A DNA stretch of 64,000 bases, taken from positions 62,001-126,000 of the forward strand of contig CAKUZW010000001.1 in the NCBI GenBank assembly GCA_934718135.1, given 5' to 3'. The notes under the pieces are model-generated. The model made no database searches and was not told where the DNA came from. It saw only the letters and a program-made list of their open reading frames with translations. The position numbers and the translations under genes are program-made. This document shows positions 16,094 to 25,608 of this stretch, piece after piece (position 1 is the first letter of the stretch; every line of letters starts with the position of its first letter). Origin of the DNA: an uncultured Candidatus Melainabacteria bacterium (GTDB lineage: Bacteria > Cyanobacteriota > Vampirovibrionia > Gastranaerophilales > Gastranaerophilaceae).

Positions 16094-17635
16094 TTATTTT
16101 CCGTATTCTTCAGAGTTGAACATTCTATATTGGAGTGCTTGCATAAGGTGAATTTGTTTGATATCAGTTGAACAGTCTAAATCTGCCAATGTTCTGGCAA
16201 GTTTCAAGACTCTATCGTAACGTCTGCCGGATAGTTGATATTTAACTATTGCCATTTTTAATAATGCCTTAGATGCTTCGTCAACTTCACAATATTTCTT
16301 TATCAAATCTGATGTTAATTCCGCATTGGTTAAAATCCCGTCATCTTTGTAGCGTTCCAATTGGATTTGACGGGCTTTTATAACTCTTTTTCTTATCGTT
16401 GCAGAATCTTCTTCCTTTGTGGTTGAATTCAAGAGTTCTTCGGGAGTAAGTCTTGGAACATCAATTTGCAAATCTATTCTATCAAGTAGTGGGCCTGATA
16501 ATTTTGCTAAATATCTGCTGATTTGAAAATCTGAACAAGTGCATTGTTTTTCTTTATCGCCCAAATATCCGCAAGGACAAGGGTTCATAGCACCAAGAAG
16601 TATGAATTTTGCAGGATATTTTATTGAATGCTTGGCTCTTGAAATAACAATTTCACCATCCTCTAACGGCTGCCTTAAAACTTCCAAAACTTGTCTTGGA
16701 AATTCAACCATTTCATCTAAAAACAAAACTCCACGATGTGCCAATGTTATTTCTCCGGGTTTTGGAGTTGTACCTCCACCAATTATTCCGTTTGCTGATG
16801 CCGTATGGTGTACAGCTCTAAATGGTCGCTTGGTCATCAATGGTTCATTTTCTGATAACAAACCGCAAATACTATAAATCTTTGTCAATTCTAAAGCTTC
16901 AGACAATTCTAAAGGAGGCATGATTGACGGGAAACACTTCGCCATAAGAGTTTTTCCAGACCCCGGAGAGCCAATCATCAGTATATTATGCCCCCCTGCT
17001 GCTGCAATTTCTAACGCTTTTTTAGCTTTGTGCTGACCTTTTACATCTTTGAAATCAAAGAGTGGAGTTTGTTCAATTTGTTCAGCCAAATATTTTTTCA
17101 CATCAATATGTGTCGGAGTCAATTTTGTATCAATAAAATGATTAACAACATCGGTCAAATGTTCTGCACCATAAATATTTACTCCTTCAATCAATGCGGC
17201 TTCTTTGACATTTGATTTTGGAACAACAATATTGGAAATTCCGGCTTCTTTTAGCCCTAACACAAGTGGTAAAACGCCGTTAACTCCACGAATAAGCCCG
17301 TCAAGAGCTAATTCTCCAATAAAAGCATAACCATTTACATCTTCTTGTTTTAGAACTTCTTCTTCAATCAAAACACCAATTGCAATCGGTAAATCAAAAC
17401 TTGTTCCGTTTTTCTTCAAATCCGCAGGTGCAAGATTAATTACAACCTTGCGAGAAGGGAATGTATAACCGGAATTTTTGATAGCAGATTTGACTCTATC
17501 TCGAGCCTCATTAACCGATGTATCCGGAAGTCCGACAATAGAAATTGAAGGCAAGGACTGAACAACGTCAGTTTCTACCCAAACTTCGTAAGCATTTAGA
17601 CCTATTACAGTTCCTGTTTTTACTCGATTAACCAC
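16094..17635 (-). CDS. comM: ComM/YifB-type Mg-chelatase-like AAA+ ATPase
   Basis: A 513-residue protein with the YifB layout. The N-terminal Lon-protease-like domain (about residues 20-140) contains GLPDTSVNEARDRVKSAIKNSG. The AAA+ core has Walker A GSPGSGKTLMAK near residue 222 and Walker B VLFLDEM. A Cys-rich insert (NPCPCGYLGDKEKQCTCSD) precedes the C-terminal helical domain. Proteins of this family (ComM) are helicases that widen the joint in natural transformation. With dprA in the same window, this hints at DNA-uptake ability. Its stop lies five bases from the convergent prepilin stop. Confidence 0.9.
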   Translation of the reverse strand: MVNRVKTGTVIGLNAYEVWVETDVVQSLPSISIVGLPDTSVNEARDRVKSAIKNSGYTFPSRKVVINLAPADLKKNGTSFDLPIAIGVLIEEEVLKQEDVNGYAFIGELALDGLIRGVNGVLPLVLGLKEAGISNIVVPKSNVKEAALIEGVNIYGAEHLTDVVNHFIDTKLTPTHIDVKKYLAEQIEQTPLFDFKDVKGQHKAKKALEIAAAGGHNILMIGSPGSGKTLMAKCFPSIMPPLELSEALELTKIYSICGLLSENEPLMTKRPFRAVHHTASANGIIGGGTTPKPGEITLAHRGVLFLDEMVEFPRQVLEVLRQPLEDGEIVISRAKHSIKYPAKFILLGAMNPCPCGYLGDKEKQCTCSDFQISRYLAKLSGPLLDRIDLQIDVPRLTPEELLNSTTKEEDSATIRKRVIKARQIQLERYKDDGILTNAELTSDLIKKYCEVDEASKALLKMAIVKYQLSGRRYDRVLKLARTLADLDCSTDIKQIHLMQALQYRMFNSEEYGK

Positions 17636-17719
17636 ATGGCTAGTATATCATGAAAGATTATAATTTGTATTTTCTCTCAAATCATGCTAAAATCAAGAAA
17701 ATAAGAGAGAGTAACGAAT

Positions 17720-18934
17720 ATGACTAAAACAATTTCAAAACTAAAAAATAATATCGAATATATTTACAAAAAAAATGATAACACTCCTAGAATGGCTCTA
17801 TGCTTGAATTTGTCAATAAATCAACCTGACAAAAAAGCCGGTGTATATTCTTTGATGGCAAGATTGCTTTTGCAAGGGACAAAAAATTACAATTCAGAAG
17901 AACTTGCAAACGAATTTGAAAAATATGCCATAGACTTTTCAAGTGAATTATTTCCGAATTATTTAAGATTGAGATTTGTTTGTTTGAATGAAGATTTTTC
18001 AAAAGCAATTGAATTGATGAACGAAGTTATCATAAATTCAACATTTGAAGAATTTGAAAAAGAAAAAATTAAACTAACTGGTGAAATCACAGCAGAGCTT
18101 GATTCTCCTAGAGTCGTTGCTATGGATGCTTACGCAAGAGCTGTATTTGGAAACCATTATTATGGAAATTCCGTAACTAAAATTCTTGAAAACCTTAACG
18201 ATATAACTAAAGAAGATGTAATTGAAGCTTACAATCAAATTCTTACAGACAGCAAAAAAAGTTTGGCTGTAGTTGGTGCTTTAGACAAAGATACAACTTT
18301 GCCTGACATCGAAAAAACAATAGGAGAACTTCCTCCATCTGTTGATAATCATTTCAGATTAGAAAAACCTGAATTAACAGAAACTAAAAAAATTGAAAAT
18401 ACAAAATCTGATTTAAACCAAGCTCACATCATAAAAGGTTGGCTTGTTCCAACTCTTGGAGAAGAGGATTATCCGGCTTTGATTTTATTAAATATTATCC
18501 TTGGTGCTTGCGGTTTATCTTCTCGTTTATTCCTTGAACTTAGGGATAAAAAAGGTTTAGCTTATGTTGTCAGAAGTTCTTATGAAACATACAAGTTAGT
18601 TGCAAGTTTTATGATTTATATTGCAACTGAACCGAAAAATATTGATGTTTCTTTGAAAGGATTTGATGAAGAAATCGAAAAAATCAAAACCATTCCGGTA
18701 TCTGAAAGTGAACTAAATGATGCTAAGAACAATTTGATTGGTAAATGTGCATTTCTTGAAGAAACAAATGTTCAACAAGCATGCGGTTATGCAAAATATG
18801 GTGTTTTAGGACTTGGTTTTGACTATGCTCAAACAATGAAAGAAAAAGTTAAACAAGTAACATCAGAACAAATCTTAAATTGTGCTAAAAAATGTTTCAA
18901 TGACACTTATGTTTTATCAATAATCAAACCATAA
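17720..18934 (+). CDS. M16 peptidase-fold protein lacking the zinc-binding motif
   Basis: A 404-residue protein with the two-domain M16B fold. In active members the first domain has H-x-x-E-H in a helix next to a loop ending in GT. Here that position reads GVYSLMARLLLQGT, so both His and the Glu are missing. The second domain keeps GLSSRLFLELRDKKGLAYVVRSSYE, including the Arg and Tyr that hold substrate. It is therefore likely a non-catalytic partner that needs a separate zinc-bearing M16 subunit, or a substrate-binding protein. No such partner is in the window. AGAGAG precedes the ATG, and no signal peptide is seen. Confidence 0.8.
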   Translation: MTKTISKLKNNIEYIYKKNDNTPRMALCLNLSINQPDKKAGVYSLMARLLLQGTKNYNSEELANEFEKYAIDFSSELFPNYLRLRFVCLNEDFSKAIELMNEVIINSTFEEFEKEKIKLTGEITAELDSPRVVAMDAYARAVFGNHYYGNSVTKILENLNDITKEDVIEAYNQILTDSKKSLAVVGALDKDTTLPDIEKTIGELPPSVDNHFRLEKPELTETKKIENTKSDLNQAHIIKGWLVPTLGEEDYPALILLNIILGACGLSSRLFLELRDKKGLAYVVRSSYETYKLVASFMIYIATEPKNIDVSLKGFDEEIEKIKTIPVSESELNDAKNNLIGKCAFLEETNVQQACGYAKYGVLGLGFDYAQTMKEKVKQVTSEQILNCAKKCFNDTYVLSIIKP

Positions 18935-18996
18935 CTTGTCAGCTAATAGTTTTTTCTCTCAAATTTATGAATAATCTGATTTGAGAGGATTGTTGC

Positions 18997-19572
18997 GTGA
19001 AAAATAAAATTGAGAGAGTTGTATATTTTATTTGTTTTGCAATTCTCTTTTACGGAATAACGCCCGCTTTTGCTCTAAATTGTTCAACAACAATCCATGC
19101 ACACTCTTTTGGTGCCACAAGTAAAATTGAACATTTGTTCAAAACTAAAATTCCACCTTATGCAAATCCGATATATTCAAAAGTTCCAAGAGGTCTTGTA
19201 ATAAGTTTTGATAGCAGAATATTTTTTGATAACGGACAAGATAATATCCTTGAAAATAGTAAACCACTACTACACACAATCGCTCAAATCCTGAAAGAAC
19301 TGCCTAACGAGTGTATGGTTGAAGGTCATTCAGATAATGAAACACTAGAAAAAAATTACAGCTACTTGTGGGAATTAACAACCGTCAGAGCTGAAAAAAT
19401 TGTGGATTATTTAATAAAAGAAGAACATGTAAATTCTCTCAAAATATACGCCGCAGGATTTGGAGAATTCATGCCTTACTCTGACAATGTTAACTCCAAT
19501 GCAAACCTAAACAAACGAATAGATTTTGTAATTATAAATTATGAAAAATTAGAACCATTAATTAAACAATAG
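18997..19572 (+). CDS. OmpA-domain peptidoglycan-binding protein, exported
   Basis: A 191-residue protein starting at a GTG preceded by GAGAGGA. A signal peptide covers about residues 1-26 (hydrophobic run, then PAFA). The OmpA/MotB C-terminal domain follows from about residue 65: SFDSRIFFDNGQDNI, VEGHSDNE, TVRAEKIVDYLIKE, YAAGFGEFMPYSDN and NKRIDFVI. Its conserved Asp and Arg bind peptidoglycan. There is no beta-barrel and no MotB-type anchor helix. It is likely periplasmic or outer-membrane associated, tying the envelope to the cell wall. Its 3' end overlaps the convergent sigma gene by 11 bases. Confidence 0.85.
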   Translation: MKNKIERVVYFICFAILFYGITPAFALNCSTTIHAHSFGATSKIEHLFKTKIPPYANPIYSKVPRGLVISFDSRIFFDNGQDNILENSKPLLHTIAQILKELPNECMVEGHSDNETLEKNYSYLWELTTVRAEKIVDYLIKEEHVNSLKIYAAGFGEFMPYSDNVNSNANLNKRIDFVIINYEKLEPLIKQ

Positions 19573-20383
19573 CTTTTTGCAAACGAGATGAACGATTTTC
19601 GTTAAGGATATTTTTAAGTTTCATAATAGATTGAGCATGCAATTGGCAAACTCTTGATTCTGACATTCCCAAAGTTTCACCAATTTCTTTCATTGTCATG
19701 TTTTCTTGATAGTAAAGAACCATTAAAACTCGTTCTCTTTCCGGCAATCTTTGAAGTGCTTTTTGAAGATCTGTTTTAACATTCTTTTCTTCCATTCTCT
19801 CTTGCGGATTTAACTTTTGAGATTCAATAGTATCAATGATTTCCATGCTATCGTCAGATGAACCTCTCTTATCATAAATTGACGTAATAGTTACATCTTC
19901 TGCAATAATTTGGTTAACTTTTTCTACATCCATATCAAGATAATTAGCGATTTCAGTAGTTGTAGGAATTCTGCCCAAATTTTGTTTCAAAAGTTCAGTA
20001 GCTTGTTTGATATCTTTGATTTTCTTTCTTACACTTCTTGGTAAAAAGTCTTGTGCCCTAATTTTATCTAAAATTGCACCACGAATTCTAATTAATGCAT
20101 AAGTTTCAAAACGCGTATTTTTCTGAGGAGAAAATCTTTCAACAGCGTTTATCAAACCTTCAACACCATAACCTGCAATATCTTCAATAGAAATTGTTGC
20201 AGGCAATGAAACCTTCACACGACCAACAACATAACGAACCAAGTAGATATATTGAACAATTATAGCATCTCTTGAATGCTTATCTGATTTATCCGCTAAA
20301 TATTTTTCCCATAATGCGGTAAGTTCATCTTCTGACAAACGTTTTATATTGTTATAAGAGGAAAAATCAAAACTCTGTTCCAT
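19562..20383 (-). CDS. fliA: FliA/WhiG-type RNA polymerase sigma factor
   Basis: A 273-residue sigma-28-like factor. Region 2 is YLVRYVVGRV ... EDIAGYGVEGLINAVERF ... FETYALIRIRGAILDKIRAQDFLPRSVR; the phrase RIRGAILDxxR is typical of FliA/WhiG. Region 3 contains GRIPTTTEIANYLDM. Region 4 is LPERERVLMVLYYQENMTMKEIGETLGMSESRVCQLH. Members direct flagellar and motility genes or, in some lineages, developmental genes. The flagellar export-gate operon in this window is a plausible target, but no sigma-28 box was identified. No anti-sigma factor (FlgM) gene was recognised nearby. Confidence 0.85.
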   Translation of the reverse strand: MEQSFDFSSYNNIKRLSEDELTALWEKYLADKSDKHSRDAIIVQYIYLVRYVVGRVKVSLPATISIEDIAGYGVEGLINAVERFSPQKNTRFETYALIRIRGAILDKIRAQDFLPRSVRKKIKDIKQATELLKQNLGRIPTTTEIANYLDMDVEKVNQIIAEDVTITSIYDKRGSSDDSMEIIDTIESQKLNPQERMEEKNVKTDLQKALQRLPERERVLMVLYYQENMTMKEIGETLGMSESRVCQLHAQSIMKLKNILNENRSSRLQKAIV

Positions 20384-20929
20384 TAATATAACCTACCCAA
20401 TTCCTTCTTTCTTACATTTCTATTTTATAATATACCCAGTTTTAAACATCATTTAAAAAGATGAAAACATTTGGTTTAAATTAAAGTTTTCTAGTCCATG
20501 TAATTGAATAAAAGCATGCTAAAGTTGTTAAGGGAGAAGGAAATAGGGAAATAAGGAAATAAGTTCATTACGTTTTTGAAGTCAATGAGTCTATAAGTTG
20601 ATAAGTCTGTTACCGTTTTTAGACCCCTCTCTCTTTGTGAGAGGGTAGAATTTGTTAGTGAGCTGTGGCGAGCTTACAAATTCGGGTGAGGGTTTAAGCT
20701 TTGTATTAGTACTTAGATCCTTCGGGTTTTTACCCTCAGGATGACGTTGCATTTTGTCACCCTGAACTAGATTCAGGGTCTATCCATTTGATTTTTAAAT
20801 AAATTAACATTGATAGATTCTGAATAACAAGAAAATTTTGTGCTCATACTTCACACAAATTTTCTAAGTTTTCAGAATGACAAAGATAAACGTAAAGACC
20901 TTAGAACCTCAGTGCCTTAATGCCGTAAA
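20384..20929. repeat. Gene-free mosaic of dispersed repeats
   Basis: No gene seen. Contents in order: the pyrimidine-rich repeat reversed (20529-20576); an inverted repeat around CTCTCTCTTTGTGAGAG with GAATTTGTTAGTGAGC and GCTTACAAATTC; the CCTTCGGG...CCTCAGG hairpin unit (20716-20746); a composite of two hairpin units (20756-20882) whose parts recur near 50904-51050; and the AGTGCCTTAATGCC unit (20893-20924). Confidence 0.75.
20756..20882 (+). repeat. Composite palindromic repeat, copy 1
   Basis: The first half is CTGAAC...TTCAGG with TCTATCCATTTGAT. The second half has arms GATTCTGAATAACAAGAAAA and TTTTCTAAGTTTTCAGAAT, a long hairpin. Reverse-complement copies of both halves lie at 50904-51050 in swapped order, and a decayed first half lies near 33692-33742. 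Confidence 0.7.
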
Positions 20930-23263
20930 TTAAGCATCTTGAGTTTCAGGAGCTTGTTCAGGTTCTTTTTTGAATCCGCATTTCGCATTAGAACAACAAA
21001 TCACATCACCTTTTTTAAGAACTTTTCTAACCAAAAGGCTTCCACAAGTTGGGCACTTTTCGCCTGTAGGTTCATTCCAAAGTACAAAATCACATTCCGG
21101 ATATTTGTCGCAACCATAGAAAACTGTTCCACGTTTTGATTTTCTTTCAACAATTGTTCCTTTTCCGCATTTTGGACAAGTTACACCTGTTGATTTTCTA
21201 TAAGGTTTGCGGTGTTTGCATTCAGGATTTGTACATTCCATATATTTGCCGTAAGGTCCCATTTTGAAAATCATATCAGAACCGCATTTTTCACATTTTT
21301 CTTCGCAAACTTCTTTTGGTTTGTCTGTAGCTTCACCATTTTGTTCTGCTTCCATTTCTTGCATAACATTTAGTGACATTGCTGTTTTGCATTCAGGATA
21401 ACCTGAGCAGCCAAGGAATTGTGAACCGGTCTTACTTGTTCTAAGTAACATTGGTTTTCCACAATTTGGACATTTGATTTTTGTTTCAATATTAACTTTT
21501 TGAGCTGTTTTCATCACAGAGTTAACATTTTCAATAAACGGATTGTAAAAATCTTCTAATACAACATTCCAAACTGCCTGTTTTTCGGCAATTTTATCCA
21601 ACTTTTCTTCCATGCCTGCAGTGAATTGGTAATCCATGATATTCGGAAACTGAGAAACCAATTGTTTGCAAACAGTTTTCCCCAAAAGTGTCGGATAAAG
21701 AGCTTTGCTTTGATTTTTTTCTACATATTTTCGAGTTTGGATAACCGTAATAATTGTGGCATAAGTAGACGGACGACCGATGCCTTTATCTTCCAATGCC
21801 TTGATTAAAGACGCTTCATTATATCTTGGAGGCGGTTGAGTAAAGTGTTGTTTTGGATTAACTTTTTGACATGCAACCAAATCACCTTTTTCTAAATCAG
21901 GAATTTTTGCATCCGCTGAATTATTATTATCACCGTTTGAATCTTCTTCTGAATCATTGTACAAAGTTAGGAAACCATCAAACATAACCTTACTTGTACC
22001 GGCTTTTAGGGTATAATCGCCAGAATTGATTTCAATGGTTTTATTTGCAATTTCAGCAGGAGCCATTTGAGAGGACATAAATTTTTCCCAAATAAGCTTA
22101 TACAACTTGTATTGGTCATTATCCAAATATTGTTTGATACTTTCCGGAGTTTTATCAGGATAAGACGGTCTGATTGCTTCGTGGGCGTCTTGCACGTTTT
22201 GTTTACCTTTAACATAGACATTCGCTTTTTCTGGATAATATTTTTCACCATAATTATTAAGAATGAAATCATGAGCCATATCACGAGCATCATCTGAAAC
22301 TCGAACACTATCTGTTCTCATATAGGTAATAAGACCGACTGGAGCCCCGTCAATTTCTACCCCTTCATAAAGTTTTTGAGCAATTTGCATTGTACGAGAT
22401 GCCCCAAATCCATATTTCGTACTTGCGGCACGTTGCATTGTAGATGTAATAAACGGAGCTGTTGGTTTTCTTTTAGTTGTTTTCTTTGTAACTTTTTCAA
22501 CTGAAAATTGAGTTGTCGGATTGGTTAAAAACTCGACAATTTTATCAGCTTCTTCTTTGGTCTTAATAGTTTTTTCAACAGCTTTACCTTTGATTTTGGA
22601 TAATTCAGCTTCAAACTGCTTTCCTTCTTTATCCATTAGGGTATGAATAGTCCAATACTCTTGAGGAACAAATGCTTCAATCTCTTCTTCTCTTTCGCAA
22701 ACCATTCTAAGAGCTACAGATTGAACTCTCCCTGCTGACAAATTTCTATTCCCGATTTGCTTCCACAAAACAGGACTCAATTTGAAACCTACAAGTTTAT
22801 CAAGGATTTGACGAGTTTGTTGTGCTTGAACCATTTCCATATCAATAGAACGTGGATTTTCAATAGAATGTTTTACGGCTTTTGGCGTAATTTCGTTAAA
22901 AACTACTCTAAAGATTTTATCATCAGGCACTTTCAAAACTTGGCGAACATGCCATGCAATAGCTTCTCCCTCACGGTCGGGGTCGGCTGCGAGATATATT
23001 TTATCCATTTTCTTCGCCAAATCATTTAATTTGGTTACGACTTTTTGTTTTCCTGGAATAACTTCAAATTTAGGAATAAAATGATTTTCAACATCAAAAC
23101 CTAAATTTTGTGTTGCAGGGTCTTTTGTCGGCAAATTCCTAATATGCCCCATACTCGCTTCTATTGTATAACCATCACCCAAGATTTTTTTGATAGTTTT
23201 TGATTTTGCCGGTGATTCGACTATTACTAACGCTTTTTCTTTTTTCTTACTTGCCGTTGCCAT
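20930..23263 (-). CDS. topA: DNA topoisomerase I
   Basis: A 777-residue type IA topoisomerase that relaxes negative supercoils. The Toprim domain starts LVIVESPAKSKTI and continues to AADPDREGEAIAW (acidic metal site). The catalytic tyrosine is Tyr314 in GLITYMRTDSVRVS. Four Cys4 zinc ribbons follow after residue 590: CPNCGKPML, CEKCGSDMI, CPKCGKGTI and CPTCGSLLV. This makes it a long, four-finger version. It is last in a six-gene minus-strand operon. The dprA-topA neighbourhood is common in other bacteria, here split by a DUF805-like gene. Confidence 0.95.
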   Translation of the reverse strand: MATASKKKEKALVIVESPAKSKTIKKILGDGYTIEASMGHIRNLPTKDPATQNLGFDVENHFIPKFEVIPGKQKVVTKLNDLAKKMDKIYLAADPDREGEAIAWHVRQVLKVPDDKIFRVVFNEITPKAVKHSIENPRSIDMEMVQAQQTRQILDKLVGFKLSPVLWKQIGNRNLSAGRVQSVALRMVCEREEEIEAFVPQEYWTIHTLMDKEGKQFEAELSKIKGKAVEKTIKTKEEADKIVEFLTNPTTQFSVEKVTKKTTKRKPTAPFITSTMQRAASTKYGFGASRTMQIAQKLYEGVEIDGAPVGLITYMRTDSVRVSDDARDMAHDFILNNYGEKYYPEKANVYVKGKQNVQDAHEAIRPSYPDKTPESIKQYLDNDQYKLYKLIWEKFMSSQMAPAEIANKTIEINSGDYTLKAGTSKVMFDGFLTLYNDSEEDSNGDNNNSADAKIPDLEKGDLVACQKVNPKQHFTQPPPRYNEASLIKALEDKGIGRPSTYATIITVIQTRKYVEKNQSKALYPTLLGKTVCKQLVSQFPNIMDYQFTAGMEEKLDKIAEKQAVWNVVLEDFYNPFIENVNSVMKTAQKVNIETKIKCPNCGKPMLLRTSKTGSQFLGCSGYPECKTAMSLNVMQEMEAEQNGEATDKPKEVCEEKCEKCGSDMIFKMGPYGKYMECTNPECKHRKPYRKSTGVTCPKCGKGTIVERKSKRGTVFYGCDKYPECDFVLWNEPTGEKCPTCGSLLVRKVLKKGDVICCSNAKCGFKKEPEQAPETQDA

Positions 23264-23272
23264 ACTTATATG

Positions 23273-23740
23273 TTAACCTTCTTCTGAAATTTGTTTCTCT
23301 TCAATATCCTTGTTAATAATGTTTTCTTTATTTTTTCCTTTGGCTAAGAATAACACCAAAGCAATAATTAATTTAATTACTTTTATCGGAGCAATTATTT
23401 TCGATAATACACAAGTTGCAAAAAATAGTATTGTACCAATAATTGCATAATTCTTATTACCTATTATATCCCAAAATCTCTTTGTCATAAGTACAAAACT
23501 GATAATTATATTAAAAAGAACCCAGACAGCAGCAAAACCAAAAAACAATATATATAAGATAGATGCAATCTCTTTTGGGGAAGTAGCTTCTATTAAACTT
23601 ACTAAAAACATTACAATTCCATAAACCAACAACCCTAGAATGAAAAGACACAAACAAATCTTAAAATATGGCCATCTGCTCATCGGTTTATCAATGATAA
23701 ATAAAGTTTTTGCAAATTCTTCGAACTTATCTGATAACAT
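23273..23740 (-). CDS. DUF805-like small membrane protein
   Basis: A 155-residue protein with about four hydrophobic helices: FKICLCLFILGLLVYGIVMFLVSLI, the Ile/Leu-rich segment IASILYILFFGFAAVWVLFNIIISFVL, and two more after MTKRFWDIIGN. The opening RWPYFKICL and the MTKRFWDIIGNKNYA loop resemble DUF805 proteins, which have an aromatic start and a loop with R-x-x-D-x-G. The tail is Lys/Glu-rich and cytoplasmic. Function is unknown. It lies between dprA and topA with gaps of 3 and 9 bases, so it is certainly co-transcribed. Family assignment is tentative. Confidence 0.65.
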   Translation of the reverse strand: MLSDKFEEFAKTLFIIDKPMSRWPYFKICLCLFILGLLVYGIVMFLVSLIEATSPKEIASILYILFFGFAAVWVLFNIIISFVLMTKRFWDIIGNKNYAIIGTILFFATCVLSKIIAPIKVIKLIIALVLFLAKGKNKENIINKDIEEKQISEEG

Positions 23741-23743
23741 ACT

Positions 23744-24841
23744 CTAAACCTTCTTATATCTATCCCCGTTGTACTGTTTTATTATGCCTTTAAGCTCCAT
23801 TGTTGTCAAGTTCATAAGCAAATCATCCAACTTCATGCCGGTTAGAGTCAACAATTCATCCACACCTTTTTCTTCCACCTGAATATTATTATAAATCTTC
23901 TCTTCATCAGGTGTAAGCATTGGGAGAGTTAACTGTTGTTGAGGAATTTCTTTTTTGATTTCCCAATTTAGAGCATTCAAAATATCATTACTTTCAGTCA
24001 CGATTGTTGCACCGTTTTTGAGCAATTTATAAATTCCTTCGGTATTAGGGTTAGAAATCTCTCCTGGGATACACATCAATTCTCTTCCCTGCTCTAAAGT
24101 TAAATTTGCAGTAATCAAAGCTCCACTTTTTAGGGATGCTTCTGCAACAAGCGTTCCATAAGAAAGCCCTGACACAATTCTATTACGTTGAGGGAATCTA
24201 AATTTCATCGGTTCAAATGTTGGGTAATATTCACTCACCACAGCACCATAACCATTTTCAATATTTTGATAAAGAGTTTTGTTGCTAGTTGGGTAAACAT
24301 AATCAAAACCACTTGCGATAACACCGATTGTTTTCAAATTATTTTCAATTGCTGCGGTATGGGCAACAGTATCAATACCTGATGCCAAGCCTGAAACGAT
24401 ACAAATATCAGTATTATTTAGTTCTGAAATAATTCTTTTTAAGTTATCTCTAGCATGAGAACTTGCCTTTCTTGAACCTACGACAGCAAGAGTTTTTTCT
24501 AAATTACATTCAAATAACTTCCCCTTGTAATACAAAACAGCCGGAGGATTTTCGATATTCTTTAACATCCTCGGATAATTTTCATCTTCAAGGGTTAGAA
24601 AATTTATCCCTCTTGTTTCTACATTTGTAAAAGTCCTATCAATATCAACTTTATCACGGTATCGCAGAAAATTTTCGGCTTTTCTGACACTTAGACCGTC
24701 AATATTTTTAAGCTCATTTAAATTTGCATTAAAAGCCGCTTCAATATTGCCAAAGTAATTGAATAACCTTTGGATAAATCTGCTATCTATTTGTTCAATC
24801 GAAGAAAACGCAATCCAATATTTATTCTTCATTTGCCCCAA
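23744..24841 (-). CDS. dprA: DNA-processing protein DprA
   Basis: A 365-residue protein that loads RecA onto incoming single-stranded DNA in natural transformation. The N-terminal helical region (residues 1-75) includes the hairpin-like NIDGLSVRKAENFLRYR. The Rossmann core carries VGSRKASSHARDNLKRII, VSGLASGIDTVAHTAAI and FPQRNRIVSGLS. A winged-helix domain closes the protein (LTPDEEKIYNNIQVEEKGVDELLTLTGM). Length is normal. The gene overlaps the upstream TPR gene by 20 bases. With comM here it supports possible competence, though pilus-linked uptake genes such as comEA or comEC are not in the window. Confidence 0.92.
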   Translation of the reverse strand: MGQMKNKYWIAFSSIEQIDSRFIQRLFNYFGNIEAAFNANLNELKNIDGLSVRKAENFLRYRDKVDIDRTFTNVETRGINFLTLEDENYPRMLKNIENPPAVLYYKGKLFECNLEKTLAVVGSRKASSHARDNLKRIISELNNTDICIVSGLASGIDTVAHTAAIENNLKTIGVIASGFDYVYPTSNKTLYQNIENGYGAVVSEYYPTFEPMKFRFPQRNRIVSGLSYGTLVAEASLKSGALITANLTLEQGRELMCIPGEISNPNTEGIYKLLKNGATIVTESNDILNALNWEIKKEIPQQQLTLPMLTPDEEKIYNNIQVEEKGVDELLTLTGMKLDDLLMNLTTMELKGIIKQYNGDRYKKV

Positions 24842-25604
24842 TTTTCTTTTTTATTGACTCTATCAAAGCTGTGACTTTTGTTTTTTCTTCTTCCGGAATA
24901 TCGAAGTTCGAATAGTCTTCTAAATATTCAATTGCATCTTCATAATCACCACGAGCCATAAACAAAATTGCAACCTTTTTATAAGGAATTGAGAATTTGT
25001 TATTTGTCGCAATTGCCTTTAAAAAGTTTGAAATAGCTTTATCAATCTCATCATTTGCTTGATATGCTTCAGCAAGATAGTAATAAATCCATTCATTGTC
25101 TTGTTTGTATTCCAAAACATTTTCCAAATTTTCAATCGCAGAATCATAAATTCCCATATCAAAATATGCTCTTGCCAAATCATAATATGCATCATAGTTT
25201 TCAGGTTGACGCTCTAAAATGTATTCAAGCTCATCAATCGCCAAATCACGTTTTGCATCTTCCATATAAAATCTTGCAAGATAATGTCTAAAAATCAAAT
25301 CCGATGGCATCATATCGATTGCATAAGATAAAATATTTATCCCTTCTCCAAGTCGGCGTTGCTTGTAATAAATATCCACCAAATTGATATAACATTGAGG
25401 AATTTTTGGATTTAATTCAATACATTTTAAATAATTTTTCTCTGCTTTCTCATCATCACCCAAATTTGCATAGCAAAGACCCAAATTGTTATAAATCTCA
25501 GCGTTATTAGGTTCTACTTCCAAAATAGAAGTGAACAAATCAATAGCACCGTTCCAATCTTTTTTCTTAAAACATTCAATAGCTTTATCTAATTTTTCTT
25601 TCAT
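24822..25604 (-). CDS. Tetratricopeptide-repeat protein, 260 aa
   Basis: About six or seven TPR units fill the protein, for example AIDLFTSILEVEPNNAEIYNN and AIENLENVLEYKQDNEWIYYY. No signal peptide or membrane helix is seen, so it is likely a cytoplasmic adaptor. It sits between lptA (4-bp gap) and dprA (20-bp overlap) in the minus-strand operon. Its place between envelope and DNA-processing genes does not define a partner. Confidence 0.85.
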   Translation of the reverse strand: MKEKLDKAIECFKKKDWNGAIDLFTSILEVEPNNAEIYNNLGLCYANLGDDEKAEKNYLKCIELNPKIPQCYINLVDIYYKQRRLGEGINILSYAIDMMPSDLIFRHYLARFYMEDAKRDLAIDELEYILERQPENYDAYYDLARAYFDMGIYDSAIENLENVLEYKQDNEWIYYYLAEAYQANDEIDKAISNFLKAIATNNKFSIPYKKVAILFMARGDYEDAIEYLEDYSNFDIPEEEKTKVTALIESIKKKIGANEE

Positions 25605-25608
25605 AATT

